A stretch of DNA of 64,000 bases, taken from NCBI GenBank assembly GCA_028752905.1, contig JAQNBH010000062.1:1-64000 (forward strand). The letters are read 5' to 3'. Positions 52,722 to 64,000 of this stretch are shown in pieces (position 1 is the stretch's first letter; each line of letters starts with the position of its first letter). Origin of the DNA: Cladorhizidae sp. MBARI D1340-BT2 (lineage: Eukaryota > Porifera > Demospongiae > Poecilosclerida > Cladorhizidae). A program made the translations under genes and the position numbers. The notes beneath the pieces were generated by a model, which was given only the letters and a program-made list of their open reading frames with translations, made no database searches and was not told the DNA's origin.

Positions 52722-55700
52722 CAAGTCCACTACAGTGAAGTGTGCAGAATATATGGATGTTTGGTATCAAGAGAGAGCACTTAGAGAGTCCTATCTTAAT
52801 AGCTATACATCAAGTCTATTCAGTGAAGTGTGGATAATCTACGAAGCTAAACATGTTTAGCATCAAGTAAGAGTACAATTCATAACTGCCCTAATTAACA
52901 AGACCAAAGTCCCAGATTTTGTCAACTGATAGAGAAGGCCCTTATCTGCAACATGTCAACAGATTATCAATAAATGTAGTGGTTTTTCACTGGCAGGCCA
53001 CCGCTTTGGCAACTGGAAAACGCCAGGAAAGATCGCAAACCTTACCACTTCAAATCACCATAACTTGCTAATACTTAGAGTAATCAAAATTATGGTACGT
53101 ACAAAAGACAGATAATTAGAAGGGCTATCCGGTGATATAAAAAATTTCTTTTTTGGGTAAAGTGTAGAAAAGTTATGAGCTTTACGGCAAAAAAGCAAGA
53201 TTTTTGGGGGGGAAATGAGAAACATATAGACCAAATTAGGGCAAATATCAAGATAGAGAACACATAATGAAACCTATCATTCGAATCATATCAAGTCCAT
53301 TACAGTGAAGTGTGCATAATATTATGGATGTTTGATATCAACAGAGAGCACAGGGAGAGACCTATCTTAATAGCTATATATCAAATTTATACAGTGAAGT
53401 GTGGAGAATCTATGAAGCTAACCTGTTTAGCATCAAGATAGAGAACACATAGAGAAACCTATCTTGTGATTCTATGTATGCAGAATATACGGATGTTTGG
53501 TATCAAGAGAGAGAACAGAGAGAGGCCTACCTTTAGAGCTATATATCAAGTCTATTCAGTGAAGTGTGGAGAATCTATGAAGCTAACATGTTTAGCTCAA
53601 GATAGAGAACACTGAGAGATACCTATCTTGCAAGTCCACTACAGTGAAGTGTGCAGAATATATGGATGTTTGGTATCAAGAGAGAGCACTTAGAGAGTCC
53701 TATCTTAATAGCTATACATCAAGTCTATTCAGTGAAGTGTGGATAATCTACGAAGCTAAACATGTTTAGCATCAAGTAAGAGTACAATTCATAACTGCCC
53801 TAATTAACAAGACCAAAGTCCCAGATTTTGTCAACTGATAGAGAAGGCCCTTATCTGCAACATGTCAACAGATTATCAATAAATGTAGTGGTTTTTCACT
53901 GGCAGGCCACCGCTTTGGCAACTGGAAAACGCCAGGAAAGATCGCAAACCTTACCACTTCAAATCACCATAACTTGCTAATACTTAGAGTAATCAAAATT
54001 ATGGTACGTACAAAAGACAGATAATTAGAAGGGCTATCCGGTGATATAAAAAATTTCTTTTTTGGGTAAAGTGTAGAAAAGTTATGAGCTTTACGGCAAA
54101 AAAGCAAGATTTTTGGGGAAAAAATGAGAAACATATAGACCAAATTAGGGCAAATATCAAGATAGAGAACACATAATGAAACCTATCATTCGAATCATAT
54201 CAAGTCCATTACAGTGAAGTGTGCATAATATTATGGATGTTTGATATCAACAGAGAGCACAGGGAGAGACCTATCTTAATAGCTATATATCAAATTTATA
54301 CAGTGAAGTGTGGAGAATCTATGAAGCTAACCTGTTTAGCATCAAGATAGAGAACACATAGAGAAACCTATCTTGTGATTCTATGTATGCAGAATATACG
54401 GATGTTTGGTATCAAGAGAGAGAACAGAGAGAGGCCTACCTTTAGAGCTATATATCAAGTCTATTCAGTGAAGTGTGGAGAATCTATGAAGCTAACATGT
54501 TTAGCTCAAGATAGAGAACACTGAGAGATACCTATCTTGCAAGTCCACTACAGTGAAGTGTGCAGAATATATGGATGTTTGGTATCAAGAGAGAGCACTT
54601 AGAGAGTCCTATCTTAATAGCTATACATCAAGTCTATTCAGTGAAGTGTGGATAATCTACGAAGCTAAACATGTTTAGCATCAAGTAAGAGTACAATTCA
54701 TAACTGCCCTAATTAACAAGACCAAAGTCCCAGATTTTGTCAACTGATAGAGAAGGCCCTTATCTGCAACATGTCAACAGATTATCAATAAATGTAGTGG
54801 TTTTTCACTGGCAGGCCACCGCTTTGGCAACTGGAAAACGCCAGGAAAGATCGCAAACCTTACCACTTCAAATCACCATAACTTGCTAATACTTAGAGTA
54901 ATCAAAATTATGGCACGTACAAAAGACAGATAATTAGAAGGGCTATCCGGTGATATAAAAAAATTCTTTTTTGGGTAAAGTGTAGAAAAGTTATGAGCTT
55001 TACGGCAAAAAAGCAAGATTTTTGGGGAAAAAATGAGAAACATATAGACCAAATTAGGGCAAATATCAAGATAGAGAACACATAATGAAACCTATCATTC
55101 GAATCATATCAAGTCCATTACAGTGAAGTGTGCATAATATTATGGATGTTTGATATCAACAGAGAGCACAGGGAGAGACCTATCTTAATAGCTATATATC
55201 AAATTTATACAGTGAAGTGTGGAGAATCTATGAAGCTAACCTGTTTAGCATCAAGATAGAGAACACATAGAGAAACCTATCTTGTGATTCTATGTATGCA
55301 GAATATACGGATGTTTGGTATCAAGAGAGAGAACAGAGAGAGGCCTACCTTTAGAGCTATATATCAAGTCTATTCAGTGAAGTGTGGAGAATCTATGAAG
55401 CTAACATGTTTAGCTCAAGATAGAGAACACTGAGAGATACCTATCTTGCAAGTCCACTACAGTGAAGTGTGCAGAATATATGGATGTTTGGTATCAAGAG
55501 AGAGCACTTAGAGAGTCCTATCTTAATAGCTATACATCAAGTCTATTCAGTGAAGTGTGGATAATCTACGAAGCTAAACATGTTTAGCATCAAGTAAGAG
55601 TACAATTCATAACTGCCCTAATTAACAAGACCAAAGTCCCAGATTTTGTCAACTGATAGAGAAGGCCCTTATCTGCAACATGTCAACAGATTATCAATAA

Positions 55701-58700
55701 ATGTAGTGGTTTTTCACTGGCAGGCCACCGCTTTGGCAACTGGAAAACGCCAGGAAAGATCGCAAACCTTACCACTTCAAATCACCATAACTTGCTAATA
55801 CTTAGAGTAATCAAAATTATGGTACGTACAAAAGACAGATAATTAGAAGGGCTATCCGGTGATATAAAAAATTTCTTTTTTGGGTAAAGTGTAGAAAAGT
55901 TATGAGCTTTACGGCAAAAAAGCAAGATTTTTGGGGGGGAAATGAGAAACATATAGACCAAATTAGGGCAAATATCAAGATAGAGAACACATAATGAAAC
56001 CTATCATTCGAATCATATCAAGTCCATTACAGTGAAGTGTGCATAATATTATGGATGTTTGATATCAACAGAGAGCACAGGGAGAGACCTATCTTAATAG
56101 CTATATATCAAATTTATACAGTGAAGTGTGGAGAATCTATGAAGCTAACCTGTTTAGCATCAAGATAGAGAACACATAGAGAAACCTATCTTGTGATTCT
56201 ATGTATGCAGAATATACGGATGTTTGGTATCAAGAGAGAGAACAGAGAGAGGCCTACCTTTAGAGCTATATATCAAGTCTATTCAGTGAAGTGTGGAGAA
56301 TCTATGAAGCTAACATGTTTAGCTCAAGATAGAGAACACTGAGAGATACCTATCTTGCAAGTCCACTACAGTGAAGTGTGCAGAATATATGGATGTTTGG
56401 TATCAAGAGAGAGCACTTAGAGAGTCCTATCTTAATAGCTATACATCAAGTCTATTCAGTGAAGTGTGGATAATCTACGAAGCTAAACATGTTTAGCATC
56501 AAGTAAGAGTACAATTCATAACTGCCCTAATTAACAAGACCAAAGTCCCAGATTTTGTCAACTGATAGAGAAGGCCCTTATCTGCAACATGTCAACAGAT
56601 TATCAATAAATGTAGTGGTTTTTCACTGGCAGGCCACCGCTTTGGCAACTGGAAAACGCCAGGAAAGATCGCAAACCTTACCACTTCAAATCACCATAAC
56701 TTGCTAATACTTAGAGTAATCAAAATTATGGCACGTACAAAAGACAGATAATTAGAAGGGCTATCCGGTGATATAAAAAAATTCTTTTTTGGGTAAAGTG
56801 TAGAAAAGTTATGAGCTTTACGGCAAAAAAGCAAGATTTTTGGGGAAAAAATGAGAAACATATAGACCAAATTAGGGCAAATATCAAGATAGAGAACACA
56901 TAATGAAACCTATCATTCGAATCATATCAAGTCCATTACAGTGAAGTGTGCATAATATTATGGATGTTTGATATCAACAGAGAGCACAGGGAGAGACCTA
57001 TCTTAATAGCTATATATCAAATTTATACAGTGAAGTGTGGAGAATCTATGAAGCTAACCTGTTTAGCATCAAGATAGAGAACACATAGAGAAACCTATCT
57101 TGTGATTCTATGTATGCAGAATATACGGATGTTTGGTATCAAGAGAGAGAACAGAGAGAGGCCTACCTTTAGAGCTATATATCAAGTCTATTCAGTGAAG
57201 TGTGGAGAATCTATGAAGCTAACATGTTTAGCTCAAGATAGAGAACACTGAGAGATACCTATCTTGCAAGTCCACTACAGTGAAGTGTGCAGAATATATG
57301 GATGTTTGGTATCAAGAGAGAGCACTTAGAGAGTCCTATCTTAATAGCTATACATCAAGTCTATTCAGTGAAGTGTGGATAATCTACGAAGCTAAACATG
57401 TTTAGCATCAAGTAAGAGTACAATTCATAACTGCCCTAATTAACAAGACCAAAGTCCCAGATTTTGTCAACTGATAGAGAAGGCCCTTATCTGCAACATG
57501 TCAACAGATTATCAATAAATGTAGTGGTTTTTCACTGGCAGGCCACCGCTTTGGCAACTGGAAAACGCCAGGAAAGATCGCAAACCTTACCACTTCAAAT
57601 CACCATAACTTGCTAATACTTAGAGTAATCAAAATTATGGTACGTACAAAAGACAGATAATTAGAAGGGCTATCCGGTGATATAAAAAATTTCTTTTTTG
57701 GGTAAAGTGTAGAAAAGTTATGAGCTTTACGGCAAAAAAGCAAGATTTTTGGGGGGGAAATGAGAAACATATAGACCAAATTAGGGCAAATATCAAGATA
57801 GAGAACACATAATGAAACCTATCATTCGAATCATATCAAGTCCATTACAGTGAAGTGTGCATAATATTATGGATGTTTGATATCAACAGAGAGCACAGGG
57901 AGAGACCTATCTTAATAGCTATATATCAAATTTATACAGTGAAGTGTGGAGAATCTATGAAGCTAACCTGTTTAGCATCAAGATAGAGAACACATAGAGA
58001 AACCTATCTTGTGATTCTATGTATGCAGAATATACGGATGTTTGGTATCAAGAGAGAGAACAGAGAGAGGCCTACCTTTAGAGCTATATATCAAGTCTAT
58101 TCAGTGAAGTGTGGAGAATCTATGAAGCTAACATGTTTAGCTCAAGATAGAGAACACTGAGAGATACCTATCTTGCAAGTCCACTACAGTGAAGTGTGCA
58201 GAATATATGGATGTTTGGTATCAAGAGAGAGCACTTAGAGAGTCCTATCTTAATAGCTATACATCAAGTCTATTCAGTGAAGTGTGGATAATCTACGAAG
58301 CTAAACATGTTTAGCATCAAGTAAGAGTACAATTCATAACTGCCCTAATTAACAAGACCAAAGTCCCAGATTTTGTCAACTGATAGAGAAGGCCCTTATC
58401 TGCAACATGTCAACAGATTATCAATAAATGTAGTGGTTTTTCACTGGCAGGCCACCGCTTTGGCAACTGGAAAACGCCAGGAAAGATCGCAAACCTTACC
58501 ACTTCAAATCACCATAACTTGCTAATACTTAGAGTAATCAAAATTATGGCACGTACAAAAGACAGATAATTAGAAGGGCTATCCGGTGATATAAAAAATT
58601 TCTTTTTTGGGTAAAGTGTAGAAAAGTTATGAGCTTTACGGCAAAAAAGCAAGATTTTTGGGGAAAAAATGAGAAACATATAGACCAAATTAGGGCAAAT

Positions 58701-59084
58701 ATCAAGATAGAGAACACATAATGAAACCTATCATTCGAATCATATCAAGTCCATTACAGTGAAGTGTGCATAATATTATGGATGTTTGATATCAACAGAG
58801 AGCACAGGGAGAGACCTATCTTAATAGCTATATATCAAATTTATACAGTGAAGTGTGGAGAATCTATGAAGCTAACCTGTTTAGCATCAAGATAGAGAAC
58901 ACATAGAGAAACCTATCTTGTGATTCTATGTATGCAGAATATACGGATGTTTGGTATCAAGAGAGAGAACAGAGAGAGGCCTACCTTTAGAGCTATATAT
59001 CAAGTCTATTCAGTGAAGTGTGGAGAATCTATGAAGCTAACATGTTTAGCTCAAGATAGAGAACACTGAGAGATACCTATCTTG
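52722..59084 (+). repeat. Copies 59-65, including a dimeric repeat at 61-64
   Basis: 59 alpha-T7; 60 alpha-T; 61 alpha with A424; 62 alpha-T7; 63 alpha with A424; 64 alpha-T7; 65 alpha. Copies 61-62 and 63-64 form two 1818-bp dimers. Copies 65-67 repeat the order of 51-53 (alpha, alpha-GT, alpha-T). Confidence 0.75.
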
Positions 59085-62000
59085 CAAGTCCACTACAGTG
59101 AAGTGTGCAGAATATATGGATGTTTGGTATCAAGAGAGAGCACTTAGAGAGTCCTATCTTAATAGCTATACATCAAGTCTATTCAGTGAAGTGTGGATAA
59201 TCTACGAAGCTAAACATGTTTAGCATCAAGTAAGAGTACAATTCATAACTGCCCTAATTAACAAGACCAAAGTCCCAGATTTTGTCAACTGATAGAGAAG
59301 GCCCTTATCTGCAACATGTGAACAGATTATCAATAAATGTAGTGGTTTTTCACTGGCAGGCCACCGCTTTGGCAACTGGAAAACGCCAGGAAAGATCGCA
59401 AACCTTACCACTTCAAATCACCATAACTTGCTAATACTTAGAGTAATCAAAATTATGGTACGTACAAAAGACAGATAATTAGAAGGGCTATCCGGTGATA
59501 TAAAAAATTTCTTTTTTGGGTAAAGTGTAGAAAAGTTATGAGCTTTACGGCAAAAAAGCAAGATTTTTGGGGAAAAAATGAGAAACATATAGACCAAATT
59601 AGGGCAAATATCAAGATAGAGAACACATAATGAAACCTATCATTCGAATCATATCAAGTCCATTACAGTGAAGTGTGCATAATATTATGGATGTTTGATA
59701 TCAACAGAGAGCACAGGGAGAGACCTATCTTAATAGCTATATATCAAATTTATACAGTGAAGTGTGGAGAATCTATGAAGCTAACCTGTTTAGCATCAAG
59801 ATAGAGAACACATAGAGAAACCTATCTTGTGATTCTATGTATGCAGAATATACGGATGTTTGGTATCAAGAGAGAGAACAGAGAGAGGCCTACCTTTAGA
59901 GCTATATATCAAGTCTATTCAGTGAAGTGTGGAGAATCTATGAAGCTAACATGTTTAGCTCAAGATAGAGAACACTGAGAGATACCTATCTTGCAAGTCC
60001 ACTACAGTGAAGTGTGCAGAATATATGGATGTTTGGTATCAAGAGAGAGCACTTAGAGAGTCCTATCTTAATAGCTATACATCAAGTCTATTCAGTGAAG
60101 TGTGGATAATCTACGAAGCTAAACATGTTTAGCATCAAGTAAGAGTACAATTCATAACTGCCCTAATTAACAAGACCAAAGTCCCAGATTTTGTCAACTG
60201 ATAGAGAAGGCCCTTATCTGCAACATGTCAACAGATTATCAATAAATGTAGTGGTTTTTCACTGGCAGGCCACCGCTTTGGCAACTGGAAAACGCCAGGA
60301 AAGATCGCAAACCTTACCACTTCAAATCACCATAACTTGCTAATACTTAGAGTAATCAAAATTATGGTACGTACAAAAGACAGATAATTAGAAGGGCTAT
60401 CCGGTGATATAAAAAATTTCTTTTTTGGGTAAAGTGTAGAAAAGTTATGAGCTTTACGGCAAAAAAGCAAGATTTTTGGGGAAAAAATGAGAAACATATA
60501 GACCAAATTAGGGCAAATATCAAGATAGAGAACACATAATGAAACCTATCATTCGAATCATATCAAGTCCATTACAGTGAAGTGTGCATAATATTATGGA
60601 TGTTTGATATCAACAGAGAGCACAGGGAGAGACCTATCTTAATAGCTATATATCAAATTTATACAGTGAAGTGTGGAGAATCTATGAAGCTAACCTGTTT
60701 AGCATCAAGATAGAGAACACATAGAGAAACCTATCTTGTGATTCTATGTATGCAGAATATACGGATGTTTGGTATCAAGAGAGAGAACAGAGAGAGGCCT
60801 ACCTTTAGAGCTATATATCAAGTCTATTCAGTGAAGTGTGGAGAATCTATGAAGCTAACATGTTTAGCTCAAGATAGAGAACACTGAGAGATACCTATCT
60901 TGCAAGTCCACTACAGTGAAGTGTGCAGAATATATGGATGTTTGGTATCAAGAGAGAGCACTTAGAGAGTCCTATCTTAATAGCTATACATCAAGTCTAT
61001 TCAGTGAAGTGTGGATAATCTACGAAGCTAAACATGTTTAGCATCAAGTAAGAGTACAATTCATAACTGCCCTAATTAACAAGACCAAAGTCCCAGATTT
61101 TGTCAACTGATAGAGAAGGCCCTTATCTGCAACATGTCAACAGATTATCAATAAATGTAGTGGTTTTTCACTGGCAGGCCACCGCTTTGGCAACTGGAAA
61201 ACGCCAGGAAAGATCGCAAACCTTACCACTTCAAATCACCATAACTTGCTAATACTTAGAGTAATCAAAATTATGGTACGTACAAAAGACAGATAATTAG
61301 AAGGGCTATCCGGTGATATAAAAAATTTCTTTTTTGGGTAAAGTGTAGAAAAGTTATGAGCTTTACGGCAAAAAAGCAAGATTTTTGGGGGGGAAATGAG
61401 AAACATATAGACCAAATTAGGGCAAATATCAAGATAGAGAACACATAATGAAACCTATCATTCGAATCATATCAAGTCCATTACAGTGAAGTGTGCATAA
61501 TATTATGGATGTTTGATATCAACAGAGAGCACAGGGAGAGACCTATCTTAATAGCTATATATCAAATTTATACAGTGAAGTGTGGAGAATCTATGAAGCT
61601 AACCTGTTTAGCATCAAGATAGAGAACACATAGAGAAACCTATCTTGTGATTCTATGTATGCAGAATATACGGATGTTTGGTATCAAGAGAGAGAACAGA
61701 GAGAGGCCTACCTTTAGAGCTATATATCAAGTCTATTCAGTGAAGTGTGGAGAATCTATGAAGCTAACATGTTTAGCTCAAGATAGAGAACACTGAGAGA
61801 TACCTATCTTGCAAGTCCACTACAGTGAAGTGTGCAGAATATATGGATGTTTGGTATCAAGAGAGAGCACTTAGAGAGTCCTATCTTAATAGCTATACAT
61901 CAAGTCTATTCAGTGAAGTGTGGATAATCTACGAAGCTAAACATGTTTAGCATCAAGTAAGAGTACAATTCATAACTGCCCTAATTAACAAGACCAAAGT

Positions 62001-64000
62001 CCCAGATTTTGTCAACTGATAGAGAAGGCCCTTATCTGCAACATGTCAACAGATTATCAATAAATGTAGTGGTTTTTCACTGGCAGGCCACCGCTTTGGC
62101 AACTGGAAAACGCCAGGAAAGATCGCAAACCTTACCACTTCAAATCACCATAACTTGCTAATACTTAGAGTAATCAAAATTATGGCACGTACAAAAGACA
62201 GATAATTAGAAGGGCTATCCGGTGATATAAAAAATTCTTTTTTGGGTAAAGTGTAGAAAAGTTATGAGCTTTACGGCAAAAAAGCAAGATTTTTGGGGGG
62301 GAAATGAGAAACATATAGACCAAATTAGGGCAAATATCAAGATAGAGAACACATAATGAAACCTATCATTCGAATCATATCAAGTCCATTACAGTGAAGT
62401 GTGCATAATATTATGGATGTTTGATATCAACAGAGAGCACAGGGAGAGACCTATCTTAATAGCTATATATCAAATTTATACAGTGAAGTGTGGAGAATCT
62501 ATGAAGCTAACCTGTTTAGCATCAAGATAGAGAACACATAGAGAAACCTATCTTGTGATTCTATGTATGCAGAATATACGGATGTTTGGTATCAAGAGAG
62601 AGAACAGAGAGAGGCCTACCTTTAGAGCTATATATCAAGTCTATTCAGTGAAGTGTGGAGAATCTATGAAGCTAACATGTTTAGCTCAAGATAGAGAACA
62701 CTGAGAGATACCTATCTTGCAAGTCCACTACAGTGAAGTGTGCAGAATATATGGATGTTTGGTATCAAGAGAGAGCACTTAGAGAGTCCTATCTTAATAG
62801 CTATAAATCAAGTCTATTCAGTGAAGTGTGGATAATCTACGAAGCTAAACATGTTTAGCATCAAGTAAGAGTACAATTCATAACTGCCCTAATTAACAAG
62901 ACCAAAGTCCCAGATTTTGTCAACTGATAGAGAAGGCCCTTATCTGCAACATGTCAACAGATTATCAATAAATGTAGTGGTTTTTCACTGGCAGGCCACC
63001 GCTTTGGCAACTGGAAAACGCCAGGAAAGATCGCAAACCTTACCACTTCAAATCACCATAACTTGCTAATACTTAGAGTAATCAAAATTATGGTACGTAC
63101 AAAAGACAGATAATTAGAAGGGCTATCCGGTGATATAAAAAATTTCTTTTTTAGGTAAAGTATAGAAAAGTTATGAGCTTTACGGCAAAAAAGCAAGATT
63201 TTTGGGGGGGAAATGAGAAACATATAGACCAAATTAGGGCAAATATCAAGATAGAGAACACATAATGAAACCTATCATTCGAATCATATCAAGTCCATTA
63301 CAGTGAAGTGTGCATAATATTATGGATGTTTGATATCAACAGAGAGCACAGGGAGAGACCTATCTTAATAGCTATATATCAAATTTATACAGTGAAGTGT
63401 GGAGAATCTATGAAGCTAACCTGTTTAGCATCAAGATAGAGAACACATAGAGAAACCTATCTTGTGATTCTATGTATGCAGAATATACGGATGTTTGGTA
63501 TCAAGAGAGAGAACAGAGAGAGGCCTACCTTTAGAGCTATATATCAAGTCTATTCAGTGAAGTGTGGAGAATCTATGAAGCTAACATGTTTAGCTCAAGA
63601 TAGAGAACACTGAGAGATACCTATCTTGCAAGTCCACTACAGTGAAGTGTGCAGAATATATGGATGTTTGGTATCAAGAGAGAGCACTTAGAGAGTCCTA
63701 TCTTAATAGCTATACATCAAGTCTATTCAGTGAAGTGTGGATAATCTACGAAGCTAAACATGTTTAGCATCAAGTAAGAGTACAATTCATAACTGCCCTA
63801 ATTAACAAGACCAAAGTCCCAGATTTTGTCAACTGATAGAGAAGGCCCTTATCTGCAACATGTGAACAGATTATCAATAAATGTAGTGGTTTTTCACTGG
63901 CAGGCCACCGCTTTGGCAACTGGAAAACGCCAGGAAAGATCGCAAACCTTACCACTTCAAATCACCATAACTTGCTAATACTTAGAGTAATCAAAATTAT
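59085..64000 (+). repeat. Copies 66-71: second copy of the 52-58 block, cut by the window end
   Basis: 66 alpha-GT; 67 alpha-T; 68 alpha-T7; 69 alpha-7 with the same 1-bp T deletion (near 62235); 70 alpha-T7 with A87 (62806), A443 and a private A at 63153; 71 alpha-G, only its first 372 bp. It matches copies 52-58 with one monomer fewer. Confidence 0.8.

Larger units (their letters stand above)
1..64000. repeat. Satellite DNA array, 909-bp monomer, about 70.4 head-to-tail copies
   Basis: The motif that opens the window recurs at 910, 1819, 2728, 3637 and so on at exactly 909-bp spacing to the end, always in the same orientation. The only length changes seen are single-base deletions in copies 56 and 69, so copy 57 starts at 50904 and copy 70 at 62720. 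Monomers differ from each other at only a handful of positions, so pairwise identity is clearly above 98% by eye. The DNA is AT-rich, with stop codons in every frame, and no unique sequence, transposon or gene interrupts the array. Such long, homogenised arrays with higher-order structure are typical of eukaryotic centromeric, pericentromeric or subtelomeric satellites. The family is not recognised. Both ends of the array lie outside the window. Confidence 0.97.

Noticed and set aside
1..64000. CRISPR array, because of regular repeats
   Set aside because: The repeat unit is 909 bp with no variable spacers, and no cas genes are present.

Overview
The whole 64-kb window is one uninterrupted tandem satellite array. 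A 909-bp monomer, taken here to begin at base 1, is repeated head to tail in one orientation for 70 complete copies plus the first 372 bp of copy 71 (63629-64000). Copy n starts at 1+909(n-1) up to copy 56. Copy 56 (49996-50903) and copy 69 (61812-62719) are each 908 bp because of the same 1-bp deletion. Neither edge of the array is in the window. I found no protein-coding gene, tRNA, rRNA, CRISPR array, telomeric repeat or foreign insertion between monomers. The content points to a eukaryotic chromosome, most likely centromeric, pericentromeric or subtelomeric heterochromatin. I do not recognise the satellite family, and plant versus animal cannot be settled from the sequence.

Inside the monomer there are two kinds of DNA. 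About 550 bp (1-155 and 526-909) is made of six degenerate copies of an ~80-96 bp subunit, arranged as three ~175-bp dimers of alternating A and B types. The B-type subunits carry a dyad: a perfect 16-bp palindrome at 125-140 and imperfect versions at 696-710 and 860-876. The rest is an unrelated segment (166-522) that splits one B subunit. It has perfect 10-bp terminal inverted repeats and lies between imperfect 15-bp direct repeats, so it looks like a short non-autonomous transposon (MITE-like) or other captured segment that was then amplified with the satellite.

Monomers are almost identical. They differ at about ten recurrent diagnostic sites (monomer positions 236, 313, 371, 375, 398, 411, 443, the 480-494 T/G/A tract, 596, 664), and most of these are in the inserted segment. 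Haplotype names used below: alpha = C236 C313 A371 C375 G398 G411 G443 T5G4A6 T596 A664; beta = A313 T371 A398 A411 A443 T5G6A4 G596; beta' = beta with C313; gamma = C313 A371 A398 A411 G443 T5G6A4 G596; epsilon = gamma with G664; delta = alpha with A313 and T6G5A4. Suffix G means G236, suffix T means T375, suffix 7 means T5G7A3.

Read this way the array shows higher-order structure: dimers (copies 23-27 and 61-64), trimers (28-35, 39-41 and 46-51), a repeated four-monomer block (13-16 and 18-21), and long-range block copies (52-58 and 66-71). There are two domains. Copies 1-43 mix alpha, beta, gamma, delta and epsilon types. Copies 44-71 are almost entirely alpha-derived and carry the T375 and T5G7A3 variants. 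The switch falls at about 37.3-40 kb, where adjacent copies 42 and 43 look recombinant. All haplotype calls were made by eye, and minor single-base variants may have been missed.
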